A stretch of DNA of 64,000 bases from Paenibacillus albiflavus (GCF_004344915.1 NZ_SKFG01000002.1:310001-374000); one strand, 5' to 3'. Positions 41,316 through 50,019 are shown, counted from the first letter of the stretch. Notes: generated from the sequence alone by a model not told the origin. Made by a program: numbers and translations.

Positions 41316-42085
41316 ATATGACAAGAGAAGCTCTATTGCGAAATATACATATATTAAGACAAATGCATGTAGAGGGACAGCTTGGTGGAGAGGTTATGCC
41401 TGAAGATGTGTTAGTTGGCGTAGTGGCAGAAGAAGAATTGCCAGATGTGCTAACACTTGGGATGGCGCTTAATTATCAAAGAAACTCCTACACCTTATGG
41501 GAATCGATTAAACATGCGTATCTAGATACGAATTCCAGATGGGTGTTTAATCCTTCAGCTGTATCAAAAAGTACTTTAGAAGAGTTAAAAGAAGTGTTGC
41601 TTAAGTATCGCGTCGCTTTACAGCCGAATCGACATCCGGAGATTTGGCAGAGAGTAGCAGTGGGTATTGCCCAATCCTCATCAAGCGGCTCCGTAATGGG
41701 ATTCTTATCATCGGAAGCGGTACAATATGACATCGCTGCACTCAAGGAAATCATGCAATTTACTCGAAAAACGGAGTTTCCTTACTTGTCAGGACCTAAA
41801 ATTTTCAATTACTGGCTGTATGTGATGGAGTCTTATTCAGGTGTAAAATGGAAGTCTCGCGAACTTATCACAATAGCTCCTGATACGCATATTTTGAAAG
41901 CTTCTGTAAAGCTAGGACTATGTTCACCAGAGGTACTAGAAGGAACGGCAGATGATCGGCAGATTGTAGCAGAGGCTTGGGAAACCGCCTTAAAGGGCAC
42001 TGGTTTAGCACCAATTGATATTCATACCCCATTGTGGTTATGGAGTCGTGCAGGTTTTCCTGCATTAGAAGTCCCAACAAAATAA
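41312..42085 (+). CDS. Unknown protein, possible divergent HhH-type DNA glycosylase fold
   Basis: I do not recognise a confident family in this 257-residue protein. It is largely helical. DTHILKASVKLGL (about 190-202) resembles the VDTHVxRxxxRLG motif that follows the helix-hairpin-helix of endonuclease III-family glycosylases, and LWLWSRAGF lies near the end, but the preceding hairpin with the catalytic Lys or Asp is not evident. Its ATG overlaps the stop of the MOSC gene, so the two are probably cotranslated. A DNA-related role is only a hint. Confidence 0.6.
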   Translation: MNMTREALLRNIHILRQMHVEGQLGGEVMPEDVLVGVVAEEELPDVLTLGMALNYQRNSYTLWESIKHAYLDTNSRWVFNPSAVSKSTLEELKEVLLKYRVALQPNRHPEIWQRVAVGIAQSSSSGSVMGFLSSEAVQYDIAALKEIMQFTRKTEFPYLSGPKIFNYWLYVMESYSGVKWKSRELITIAPDTHILKASVKLGLCSPEVLEGTADDRQIVAEAWETALKGTGLAPIDIHTPLWLWSRAGFPALEVPTK

Positions 42086-42113
42086 TCATAAGTAACAAGC
42101 TGAAATGTAAGAA

Positions 42114-42149
42114 AGAGTGGGCGACTTCAAGCATGAAGACCCTCACTCT
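42114..42149. terminator. Hairpin after the unknown gene
   Basis: AGAGTGGG and CCCTCACTCT (one bulged T) form the outer stem, CTTCA/TGAAG an inner stem. Short T-rich sequence follows. It lies between convergent genes. Confidence 0.6.
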
Positions 42150-42154
42150 ATTTA

Positions 42155-42249
42155 GTATTATAGAATTTATAACATTTGTGTCATAATTCTAAGTAATACC
42201 TTAAGAAACGCATCCGTCCTTTAAGACGGTGTAACCGTTTCTTCTTGTG
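42155..42249 (+). repeat. Structured ~95-bp repeat, copy 2
   Basis: This is the same element as the one after the ABC-F gene: TAGAATT...AATTCTA, then AAGAAACGCATCCGTC with GACGG and CCGTTTCTTCTTGTG. The nested loop differs (CTTTAA instead of CAAAAAA) while both stem arms are kept. It ends 5 bases before the stop codon of the Bce-type permease gene, which reads toward it. Confidence 0.75.
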
Positions 42250-42254
42250 ATCAA

Positions 42255-44258
42255 TTACTTCTTATCTTTAATCATATTTATGCTTCCCAAATACGTTGCG
42301 AAGAAGTAGCCCGCGTAGATCACGAGGATCGATAGAGCTGTTATGATGGTATCGGTCGAAATATCCATAGATCCGAATTGGAAGATAACCTGATTCGCTG
42401 CATTAATCGCTACAATGGAATGTACGATAGCGAGTGCCAATGGCATCAAGAAATAAATTTCGATTTGTGTAAACACGGAACGATGTATCATTTGCTGTTC
42501 GACACCGATTTTCTTAAGCAGATGATAGCGCTCAAGATTATCGGTTGATTCAGATAACTGTTGGAGAGCGAGTATGGCTACACTTGTAATCAAGAAAACA
42601 ATGCCGATATAGATGGCAAGATAAGCGATAACTGTTTTTACGCCTAGGCTCTTATCGAATGCTTCCGCCTTACTCATACTAAAGAAGCTAGGACCAACGA
42701 ACATCTTGGACATTTCTTGCTGATACATTTGCTCATAGAAATCACTTGATTCTGGATAATTGAGTGATAGCTGCATTTTAACTGGCTCCAGAGTTTGAGC
42801 AATGTGATCGGGTACGACAATAGTACCATAATCAGTTCTAAGCGTCGTAGTTTCCAGCGTGTGATCCATAACTTCAGCAGTTACAGCTTTAAGCTCAACT
42901 TGCCCGATTGTTAATGTCCCCTTACTGTGCAGAAAGAAGTTCAAAACGGTCTGCATATCTTCAAAGTTTGCATTAATCGCAAATTGATGTTCACTAAGCG
43001 TAACGGGTTGCAATCCTTGCATAACCAATAGTTTATTGTAGTCCGATAGACTGATCAATTCAGGTGAACTATTCTCGATTTTTTCAAGTTGATAAGGATT
43101 GTTAAACTTCTCCGTTCCGCCAATGATCAGACTGCGATAGGAGATATCGTGCACATGATAGTAATTAACGCTTAAAGATTCCTTCGTAATAGTACTTAAA
43201 TCAACATTTGCTTTACTTAAAGTTTCTTCCACATTTAACTGCTTCACCTTGTCCGACTTGGTGAAAGTAAGCGTGGCATCAAAAGGGGTTACTGCTTCAA
43301 CATCCTTCGTCATTACGCTCGACATTCCCATTCCAACTGATAACGTAGTGATCGCCACAAACAGCATTAAGCAGATGATCGTAATCGATATATAGGTCGT
43401 GCGGATCTTGCTATTGATTTGTCGAAGAATGAACATGTTTAATTCACGTAGATACAGCTTCTTGTTGCTTTGCGCGATTTTCAGCAGGAAACCGGAGAGT
43501 GAGAAGAAGAACAGGAATGTTCCCACTCCGCCTAACAGAACGGATAACTTGAATTCATTGTTGAACGTCATCATGCCGTTATTCAGGATCAGATAATAAG
43601 CAGCGCCGAGGCAAGCAACGGAAACTATGAAAATAAAGACAGAAACCCATAGTTTTAGAGATGAAGATGTTTCATTCTTCCTTCTAGCATGAAGGAGATC
43701 AATCAATTTGTATTTGGATATGGATACGGAGTTAAAGACTATGACAAATAAGAACATAACGCCAAAATACAAGATTGATTTCAGGAGCGCCTGTAACGAG
43801 AATACAAAATGGAACGACTTCATGTTAACGGCGAACATTTTGGCTGTAACAACAGCTAATCCTTGCGAAAGCAGCACACCTAACGATAATCCGACTGCTA
43901 ACGAAATGATACCGATGGTCAACGTTTCAACGATGAGAATTTTGGATATGCTCTTTTTTTCCATTCCAAGGATCATGTAGATCGCTAATTCTTTCTTCCT
44001 TCTCTTAATGAGAAAGTTATTGGCATAAATAATGAGAAATCCCAAGATGATCGATACGAAGAAGGAGAAGTAACCCATTACCATCGTTAACGTATCAAAG
44101 ATGGAGGCTTGTCCAGCCGTGACATCAAGCATAACCTGTTGGGATTCAATGGAATTGAACACATAGAAGATGCACACCGCAAAAGTTAAGGTTACAAAAT
44201 ATATCGTATAATCCTTCAGGCTACGTTTGACATTGCGCAGAGATAGTTTAGATAACAT
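42255..44258 (-). CDS. bceB: Bce-type ABC transporter permease
   Basis: The 667-residue FtsX-family permease has about ten membrane segments, with the large extracytoplasmic loop of about 200 residues (residues ~310-520) between segments VII and VIII that is diagnostic of BceB/VraG-type peptide sensors. Such transporters free lipid II-cycle intermediates from peptide antibiotics such as bacitracin and signal to the partner kinase. It overlaps the ATPase gene by 11 bases. The specific peptide is unknown; the symbol marks type, not orthology. Confidence 0.88.
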   Translation of the reverse strand: MLSKLSLRNVKRSLKDYTIYFVTLTFAVCIFYVFNSIESQQVMLDVTAGQASIFDTLTMVMGYFSFFVSIILGFLIIYANNFLIKRRKKELAIYMILGMEKKSISKILIVETLTIGIISLAVGLSLGVLLSQGLAVVTAKMFAVNMKSFHFVFSLQALLKSILYFGVMFLFVIVFNSVSISKYKLIDLLHARRKNETSSSLKLWVSVFIFIVSVACLGAAYYLILNNGMMTFNNEFKLSVLLGGVGTFLFFFSLSGFLLKIAQSNKKLYLRELNMFILRQINSKIRTTYISITIICLMLFVAITTLSVGMGMSSVMTKDVEAVTPFDATLTFTKSDKVKQLNVEETLSKANVDLSTITKESLSVNYYHVHDISYRSLIIGGTEKFNNPYQLEKIENSSPELISLSDYNKLLVMQGLQPVTLSEHQFAINANFEDMQTVLNFFLHSKGTLTIGQVELKAVTAEVMDHTLETTTLRTDYGTIVVPDHIAQTLEPVKMQLSLNYPESSDFYEQMYQQEMSKMFVGPSFFSMSKAEAFDKSLGVKTVIAYLAIYIGIVFLITSVAILALQQLSESTDNLERYHLLKKIGVEQQMIHRSVFTQIEIYFLMPLALAIVHSIVAINAANQVIFQFGSMDISTDTIITALSILVIYAGYFFATYLGSINMIKDKK

Positions 44259-45015
44259 CGCTATTGTCTCCTCCTAGAAGGGCAACAATTTCAATGATCT
44301 GATTAAAGAACTGCTTGCGTGTGTCATTGCCACGGATTAGCTCAGTGAAGATTTTGCCATCTTTGATAAACAAGATCTTCTTACAATAGCTTGCCGTAAA
44401 AGCATCATGCGTCACCATCAGAATCGTAGCTTGCATCTCTTGATTCAGCGTCTCCATGCTTTCTAGCAGCATTTTGGCTGATTTGGAATCCAGCGCTCCT
44501 GTTGGCTCATCCGCCAGAATTAGCGAAGGATTCGTCACAATGGCCCTAGCACTTGCTACACGTTGTTTTTGACCGCCTGAAATCTGGTAAGGAAACTTGT
44601 TCAATACGCTTGTAATCATCAGCTTGTCCGCAACTTCATGTACGCGTTGATGGATTTCACCAGCAGGTATATTCATTATCGTAAGCGCTAGAGCAATGTT
44701 CTCATACGCCGTTAACGTATCTAATAAGTTGAAATCTTGGAAAATGAAGCCGAGCTGCTCACGTCTGAATTTGGATAACTTCTTGCTTTTAAGCGAAGTA
44801 ATGTCTTGGTCGTTAATAAAGATATGACCTGAAGTCACTGTGTCAATCGTGGAGATGCAATTAAGTAAGGTAGTCTTACCGCTTCCTGATGCACCCATAA
44901 TGCCGATATATTCACCACGCTCAACTTCAAAACTTATGTTATCGATCGCCTTCATCACATTGCCTTTGTTGCCGTAGTATTTCTCAATATTTTGCACTTT
45001 TAAGATCGTGTCCAT
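44248..45015 (-). CDS. bceA: Bce-type ABC transporter ATPase
   Basis: The 255-residue ATPase has Walker A GASGSGKTT, Q-loop FIFQDFNLLDTLT, signature ISGGQKQR and Walker B LILADEPTGALD, the MacB/LolD-like pattern of peptide-antibiotic transporters. GGAGG precedes the ATG. A perfect palindrome lies about 85 bases upstream and probably binds the BceR-like regulator encoded by the adjacent two-component genes. Confidence 0.92.
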   Translation of the reverse strand: MDTILKVQNIEKYYGNKGNVMKAIDNISFEVERGEYIGIMGASGSGKTTLLNCISTIDTVTSGHIFINDQDITSLKSKKLSKFRREQLGFIFQDFNLLDTLTAYENIALALTIMNIPAGEIHQRVHEVADKLMITSVLNKFPYQISGGQKQRVASARAIVTNPSLILADEPTGALDSKSAKMLLESMETLNQEMQATILMVTHDAFTASYCKKILFIKDGKIFTELIRGNDTRKQFFNQIIEIVALLGGDNSDVI

Positions 45016-45097
45016 GTATTGTTATCCTCCAGTAATAAGTTCTTGATGTCATCTTAACAAGAGCTAACATACCGAACCATAAGCTATACTTACGTTA

Positions 45098-45117
45098 ACC
45101 TTACATTAATGTAAGGT
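45098..45117. promoter_or_regulatory. Perfect 20-bp palindrome, putative response-regulator operator of the bceAB-type genes
   Basis: ACCTTACATTAATGTAAGGT is fully symmetric. It lies upstream of the ATPase gene on the minus strand; a TATAGC -10-like element follows about 11 bases beyond the palindrome in that direction. Inverted repeats in this position are bound by BceR-type regulators. A second half-site-like TTAACGTAAG abuts it. Confidence 0.7.
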
Positions 45118-45143
45118 ATATAAAATAGAGAAGAGCCGTATGA

Positions 45144-46157
45144 CTACGACTCGAAAAGCATCATTCGATTGACGGGGAAGACGATCGCTACGATTACGCC
45201 CTTATTTCCTTTGGATGTAAGCGATAGCTGCAAGCCTAACTTATCGCATAAAGTTCGACATAAATAAAGCCCGATTCCTGTTGATTGTGCATATTTACGA
45301 CCATTCTGACCTGTAAAGCCTTTATCAAACACCTTCGGAATGTCCTTATCGTCAATGCCAACTCCAAAATCTTCGATGTAAAGCGTAATGGAATTTGCAT
45401 TTTCCTGTGCATAGAAGCTGATTTTGGCAGGATCCCGCTTGTATTTTATCGAATTAGCAATAATCTGACCGAGGATAAAATCGATCCATTTCGTATCGGT
45501 ATAGACGTTATAGGATAGTTGCTTTAGCTCCATCGTAAACTTACTTTCGATTAGTGCTTTGGCATTCTTGCGAATGATGCCTTTGACAAGCGTTTCTAAG
45601 GAAACTTCCTTGATAATGTAATCCTTCTCAACACTGCTGCTCTTGGAATAGAAGAGAGCTTGTTCGACAAAGTCCTCGATCTTACTCAGTTCCTCACCGA
45701 TGCTCCGGGTTACGGGACTTGCATTATTCTCGATGATCAGCTTGCTGGACGCAATCGGTGTCTTTACTTCATGCACCCAGGTCTCAATGTATTCCTTATA
45801 TTCTTCGGAAGAAATTTTATATCGAGCAATTTGATCATTCATTCCTTTATTCGATGTGACTAGCACTTCCTGTAGAATTTCCCCTTCCAGAAAGTTTGGT
45901 TCTGGCATGATTGAGGATAGGAGATATTTCTGATCCAATGTATCCAGCTGAGTCATGAGTTTATTGTAGAAGCCACGTTTAGTAACATATTCGATGGTTA
46001 GCATAACGATGCTTGCGACAATATAGAGTCCAGCGATGAAAATAACAGCATATCGATCTACTAAAAGTACGGTAAGCAAAAGAGTAGTGAATGCAACGAC
46101 TGATAGTTGGATAAAGATAGACAAGAGCTTGCTTTTCAAGTAGCTTCTGAGATTCAT
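45144..46157 (-). CDS. bceS: Intramembrane-sensing histidine kinase (BceS type)
   Basis: The 337-residue kinase has two N-terminal membrane helices with only a few residues between them (about 12-31 and 36-56), so it lacks its own extracellular sensor and relies on the transporter. The phosphorylated His lies in WVHEVKTPIAS; ATPase boxes are ILGQIIANSIKYK, DFGVGIDDKDI and GIGLYLCRTL. It overlaps the response regulator by 4 bases. Confidence 0.9.
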   Translation of the reverse strand: MNLRSYLKSKLLSIFIQLSVVAFTTLLLTVLLVDRYAVIFIAGLYIVASIVMLTIEYVTKRGFYNKLMTQLDTLDQKYLLSSIMPEPNFLEGEILQEVLVTSNKGMNDQIARYKISSEEYKEYIETWVHEVKTPIASSKLIIENNASPVTRSIGEELSKIEDFVEQALFYSKSSSVEKDYIIKEVSLETLVKGIIRKNAKALIESKFTMELKQLSYNVYTDTKWIDFILGQIIANSIKYKRDPAKISFYAQENANSITLYIEDFGVGIDDKDIPKVFDKGFTGQNGRKYAQSTGIGLYLCRTLCDKLGLQLSLTSKGNKGVIVAIVFPVNRMMLFES

Positions 46158-46819
46158 ACCAGATACCCTTGTCCACGTCTTGTGACGAGGTAATCCATAA
46201 CTCCAATGGACTCGAGCTTGCGTCTGAGACGATTAATATTAACGGTTAAAGTATTATCATCGACAAATTCATCCGATTGCCAAAGATCGTTCATTATCTC
46301 GTCGCGAGTAACAATAGAGCCTGTATGTGCCATAAGTAGATGGAGGATTCGCAATTCGTTCTTTGTTAACTCGGCAGTTTGGCTATCATAGCTGACAATG
46401 CTCTTGGATAAATCTAGGGTAACCCCTTTGTGGGTTAACGTATTTGTATGGTCATTACTATAAGTTCGTTTTAGAAGCGAATTAATTCTAGCTAGCAGTA
46501 TTTGCGTATTATAGGGCTTGGTCACAAAATCATCAGCACCTAGATGCATGCTCATAAGCTCATCCATATCACTGTTACGACTTGTCACCATGATAATAGG
46601 TACATTCGAGGACAGCCTGATTTCACGACATATATGATAACCATCAAACATCGGCAAGTTAATGTCTAGCAGCACGAGGTCTGGATTTTGAGTTAGAACA
46701 ATGGAAACTACCTGCTCAAATTCATCAGAGAATGAACAAGTATGACCATATTTGGTCAATAACGTATGCAATTCTGTTCTTATTTTCGAATCGTCTTCAA
46801 TGATAAATATATTCGCCAT
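46154..46819 (-). CDS. bceR: OmpR-family response regulator (BceR type)
   Basis: The 221-residue protein has a receiver (IEDDSKIR; phospho-acceptor in LVLLDINLPMFDG; Lys in TKPY) and a winged-helix effector domain (LTKNELRILHLLMAH to TRRGQGYLV). It should act with the downstream kinase and drive the ABC genes from the palindromic operator. Confidence 0.92.
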   Translation of the reverse strand: MANIFIIEDDSKIRTELHTLLTKYGHTCSFSDEFEQVVSIVLTQNPDLVLLDINLPMFDGYHICREIRLSSNVPIIMVTSRNSDMDELMSMHLGADDFVTKPYNTQILLARINSLLKRTYSNDHTNTLTHKGVTLDLSKSIVSYDSQTAELTKNELRILHLLMAHTGSIVTRDEIMNDLWQSDEFVDDNTLTVNINRLRRKLESIGVMDYLVTRRGQGYLV

Positions 46820-46935
46820 TTCATATCACCTAGTTTAATTAACTTTAGCTACATCGATTATCATAAACAACGGATGATAATTATTCAACAAACGATCTAG
46901 GAATCCATTTAATCCATAGAGCATAATAAATACCG

Positions 46936-46979
46936 TTGACATATAATATGTCAATGTTATAATGACATAAAATACGTCA
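46936..46979 (+). promoter_or_regulatory. Promoter with two palindromic operators before the XRE regulator
   Basis: TTGACA (46936-46941) and TATAAT (46958-46963), spacer 16 bp, form a near-consensus promoter. TTGACATATAATATGTCAA (46936-46954) is a perfect 19-bp palindrome over the -35. A second imperfect copy, TGACATAAAATACGTCA (46963-46979), follows with its centre 26 bp away. This is a textbook autorepressed promoter; the adjacent XRE protein is the obvious ligand. Confidence 0.75.
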
Positions 46980-46993
46980 AAGGATGATAAAAC

Positions 46994-47491
46994 ATGGAAA
47001 CAACCATAGGCATACAAACTATGACTATCCTGCAATATTTGGCTCTTATTCATCAAGTGTCATATACCAGCGTATGTAAGGTTGTTGGGCTTAGCCCTCA
47101 ACAATTTAATGATTGGGTTAAGAAGAGACGTCCTGTTCCGCTGGAGAGGCTACAGGTATTAGCAGATTATTTTAAAGTAGAGGCCAATCTACTGATTGAT
47201 CACAACTATTATTTACGTGATTTAACACCTGAATCAAAAGTAGATGTACAAATCCTCTATTTGACGCAAAAGCTCAATAGCGGTGAAGAGAGCGATGAGA
47301 CTGAAGCATATCAAAACAAGTTAGCCAAGCTTCAGGTAGAGAAGTATAAACAAGCGCTTATTACACGATTCACAGCTATTTTGCATATGCCTAACGACGA
47401 TATTCCGAAGTTATGTGAAGCGTTCCTTCATCAAATTGAGAATGGAAATGAAAATGAACTATGCAGGTTGCTACAAGAAAAGGAGGGGTAA
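46994..47491 (+). CDS. XRE-family helix-turn-helix regulator
   Basis: The 165-residue protein has an N-terminal Cro/C1-type helix-turn-helix (about 15-68: SYTSVCKVVGLSPQQFNDWV, then PLERLQVLADYFKVEANLLI) and a helical C-terminal domain that may dimerise or bind a ligand. Two palindromes overlap its promoter. Only 2 bases separate it from the choloylglycine-hydrolase-like gene, so both are one operon under its control. Confidence 0.85.
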   Translation: METTIGIQTMTILQYLALIHQVSYTSVCKVVGLSPQQFNDWVKKRRPVPLERLQVLADYFKVEANLLIDHNYYLRDLTPESKVDVQILYLTQKLNSGEESDETEAYQNKLAKLQVEKYKQALITRFTAILHMPNDDIPKLCEAFLHQIENGNENELCRLLQEKEG

Positions 47492-47493
47492 GG

Positions 47494-48489
47494 ATGAGCA
47501 CTGTCTTTCACCTGAAACGGAATAAAGTCAATTGGATATGCAAGAATCAAGATGTCATCTATGAGGGGGTGCATCTATTTACGAACCATCGCGATCTGCA
47601 TAAAACAGCACTGGTGATGCCGCCAGGAACGCCAGCTGCATGGGTTTCGAAGTATGGAAGTATCACAATTTCGCAAGTGGCCAAAGATCAACCGAATGGC
47701 GGCATGAATGAAGCTGGGCTAGTTGTAGAGCAAACAACGCTTTGGCAATCCGAATATCCAACTGCAGACGAATGGCCTTCACTAAATGAATTGTACTGGA
47801 TTCAATATTTGCTTGATACTTGCAGCACCGTTGAAGAAGCCTTGCATGCGGCATCAAATGTACGGATTGATCAGAGTACGACCAAGCTCCATTATTTGTT
47901 GGCGGATGCTAGCGGCGATTGCGCGATCATCGAATTTATTAATGGACAAATGATCGTCCATCATGATGAACAACTGCCTTTGCCTGTCATGACAAACACG
48001 GTTTATTCCAAAGCTAATCAGGATATTCAACTGGGTATAAGACATTGGTTCGACCGTGATGAGTATGAATGTAATTCGATGGATCGTTATCTAATCGTTG
48101 CGGATGCATTGCAAGCAGATACGGATGAGGTTCGTGTTGAAGATGCATTCAGAATATTATCAACTGCCAAACGAGAGGATACCGTATATAGTCTGGTCTA
48201 TGACATCCATGCACGGATCATTTATGCTCGTACCTCTCGGAATCAAGCGATAGTTTCCATAAGTCTATCGAAGTTTGATTATAGTAAACAAGCATCTTCG
48301 AAAGCTGCAAATTTGCAAAAGCTTCATGCAGACAAAGGGAGCTGTCAGTTTGAAGCTTATTCAGCAGCGTATAATCGTCAAGCAATCCATGCATTTTTTC
48401 GAGATCCAGTCCTAACTTCCATTTTCAAATGGGAGATTACGGATGAAATGATTCAATATCTAGCTCACTACCCGGATACTGCATATTAG
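47494..48489 (+). CDS. Choloylglycine hydrolase-like Ntn protein with Ser at the nucleophile position
   Basis: From the ATG preceded by AGGAGGGG the protein has 331 residues and begins MSTVFHLKRNKVNWICKNQD. The family (bile salt hydrolase, penicillin V acylase, linear amide hydrolases) normally has Met-Cys, the Cys becoming the N-terminal nucleophile, and R-x-x-D about 17 residues on; here the residues are Ser and K-x-x-D. GGMNEAGLVVEQTTLW is the conserved substrate segment and TNTVYSK carries the Asn region. Ser can serve in other Ntn hydrolases, so activity is possible but altered; alternatively it is a non-catalytic binder. Confidence 0.8.
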   Translation: MSTVFHLKRNKVNWICKNQDVIYEGVHLFTNHRDLHKTALVMPPGTPAAWVSKYGSITISQVAKDQPNGGMNEAGLVVEQTTLWQSEYPTADEWPSLNELYWIQYLLDTCSTVEEALHAASNVRIDQSTTKLHYLLADASGDCAIIEFINGQMIVHHDEQLPLPVMTNTVYSKANQDIQLGIRHWFDRDEYECNSMDRYLIVADALQADTDEVRVEDAFRILSTAKREDTVYSLVYDIHARIIYARTSRNQAIVSISLSKFDYSKQASSKAANLQKLHADKGSCQFEAYSAAYNRQAIHAFFRDPVLTSIFKWEITDEMIQYLAHYPDTAY

Positions 48490-48561
48490 AAGTTTGCTGA
48501 TTATTTTGTGAATTAATAGTAAAATATAGAAAAATATCGCTTGCGGAAAGGGAATGTTCAT

Positions 48562-48837
48562 ATGTGCCGTAACATTAAGACTTTGTTTAACTTTGATCCA
48601 CCAGCCACCGAAGAGGAGATTCAAGCAGCTTCGCTTCAGTTCGTGAGAAAGCTGTCAGGATTTAATGCACCATCGAAGGTGAATGAGGAAGCCTTTCAAT
48701 TAGCGGTGGAGGAAGTGACGGCTGCTGCTAGTAAACTATTAAGTACCCTTGTAACGAATGCTGAGCCGCGCAATCGTGAGATTGAGGCTGAGAAGGCTCG
48801 CGAACGAAATGCTTTGAGATTTGGGACTGCAGAGTAG
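48562..48837 (+). CDS. DUF2277-family protein
   Basis: The 91-residue protein starts MCRNIKTLFNFDPPATEEEI and continues SLQFVRKLSGF, the hallmark of DUF2277, found widely in bacteria. AAGGGA precedes the ATG; a seven-codon longer version is less likely. The function is unknown. It ends just before a bidirectional terminator. Confidence 0.88.
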   Translation: MCRNIKTLFNFDPPATEEEIQAASLQFVRKLSGFNAPSKVNEEAFQLAVEEVTAAASKLLSTLVTNAEPRNREIEAEKARERNALRFGTAE

Positions 48838-48854
48838 CTTTTGGCTAATACAGT

Positions 48855-48892
48855 AAAACACAGTGGCCATTCATTCTGGCACACTGTGTTTT
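48855..48892. terminator. Bidirectional terminator between DUF2277 and ArsR-GyrB genes
   Basis: AAAACACAGTG (48855-48865) pairs with CACTGTGTTTT (48882-48892) over 11 bp, with inner GCC/GGC and runs of A and T at the two feet. Confidence 0.88.
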
Positions 48893-48903
48893 TGTTTGCG
48901 AAT

Positions 48904-50019
48904 TTATATGATTTGAAACTTTAAATTAGGGTAAATGATAGCTTGCTGCGCAATATGATCCGCGATGGTTCCCTGATTAAATCCGACAGTGAAAAGTTCC
49001 CGATCCAACACGAATGTAAGGCTTGTTCCCGTTTCCTTCGTAACGCCGATGACGTACAAATTAGTTTGAGGAATCCCGTGCTTATAATCTTGCTTATAGA
49101 TCTTATCATCACGACGAATTTCGACTGATAGCTGTTCGGACATGGCGTTAACGATGGGGAGATTAATGCCTTTTGCCGTACCTCTCGCCATTATAGAAGC
49201 ACTAGAATTATGTTGTCCAAGCTGGGTAAGAACAGATTGAACAGACGTTATGTTAGAATCAGGCAATGCTGAAGTCGGAATTCCTCTGCCGTTATCTGCT
49301 ACCGTTATACAGCGATCATTATGCATCATGATATTGATTTCAGTACAATAGCCAGCTTGATATTCTAAGATCGAATTCTCGATTAATGACCAGAGCAAAT
49401 GATGGGGATCATATTCCTGTTGAGAAGTATTCAAGTAGTCATCAGTATGATTCCGAGCTTCTGCTAACTCCATATAGTCGCTCGTATCGAGCAAGTCTGA
49501 GGCAGCAGCAAGCAATAGAAGGAGTGGAAGTGAACGATGGATAGGCAAGGAATACTTGCCACCGCGGTCTTCCTGAACCAAGAGATCGGCACCTAACAAT
49601 GCTTTTGTATGATGATATAACTGGCCCGTTGTCCCCATATTTAGACGTTCGACAATCTCAGGACCAGTAAGGGGTTCGTGCATCACAGCAGTTAAAATTT
49701 CCAATCGTTGTTTATTTCCTAAAGCAGCTAGAACTTTAGCAATCTTGTCGCTATCTTGCCCGAGCACATGCGCAACACTTCTGAGCTGGGGTGACCATTT
49801 GATTAGGCTTGTCCCTCGGTATTGGCCAGAATAGTAAATAGCGCCCATATCGTCATTATACTGTGAACGAATTTGATCATTACCTAAGGTATTAGATGCA
49901 ACTAACGGTTTGCCTGAAGATTGTGCAGGATGCACTAGATGATTGACGAGCTGCTTCAGTTCATTCAATTGTATGGTTATTGCATCTAATTCAGCGCCAT
50001 AATCTCTCGTATTGCTCAT
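48904..50019 (-). CDS. ArsR-type winged helix fused to a GyrB-like GHKL ATPase domain
   Basis: The 371-residue protein has an N-terminal helix (about 1-35), a winged helix like ArsR regulators (about 92-160: KVLAALGNKQRLEILTAVMH, then TGQLYHHTKALLGADLLVQE) and a C-terminal domain (205-371) that follows the GyrB ATPase closely: NSILEYQAGYCTEINI, ITVADNGRGIP, IVNAMSEQLSVEIRRDDKIY, GTSLTFVLDRELF. Asn215 (metal) and Asp242 (adenine) are kept, but the general-base Glu of GyrB is Ser211 and the lid motif GLHGVG is GTAKGI. I infer ATP binding without hydrolysis, as a sensor. A palindrome at 50053-50064 may be its operator. The gene is monocistronic. Confidence 0.85.
   Translation of the reverse strand: MSNTRDYGAELDAITIQLNELKQLVNHLVHPAQSSGKPLVASNTLGNDQIRSQYNDDMGAIYYSGQYRGTSLIKWSPQLRSVAHVLGQDSDKIAKVLAALGNKQRLEILTAVMHEPLTGPEIVERLNMGTTGQLYHHTKALLGADLLVQEDRGGKYSLPIHRSLPLLLLLAAASDLLDTSDYMELAEARNHTDDYLNTSQQEYDPHHLLWSLIENSILEYQAGYCTEINIMMHNDRCITVADNGRGIPTSALPDSNITSVQSVLTQLGQHNSSASIMARGTAKGINLPIVNAMSEQLSVEIRRDDKIYKQDYKHGIPQTNLYVIGVTKETGTSLTFVLDRELFTVGFNQGTIADHIAQQAIIYPNLKFQII

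Noticed and set aside
40647-42085. Transposon or integron cassette between the two ~96-bp repeats
   Set aside because: No transposase, terminal inverted repeats or target duplications were seen; direct repeats alone do not prove mobility.
48943-49128. Small plus-strand open frame inside the ArsR-GyrB gene
   Set aside because: Shadow of the convincing 371-residue protein; no initiation site.
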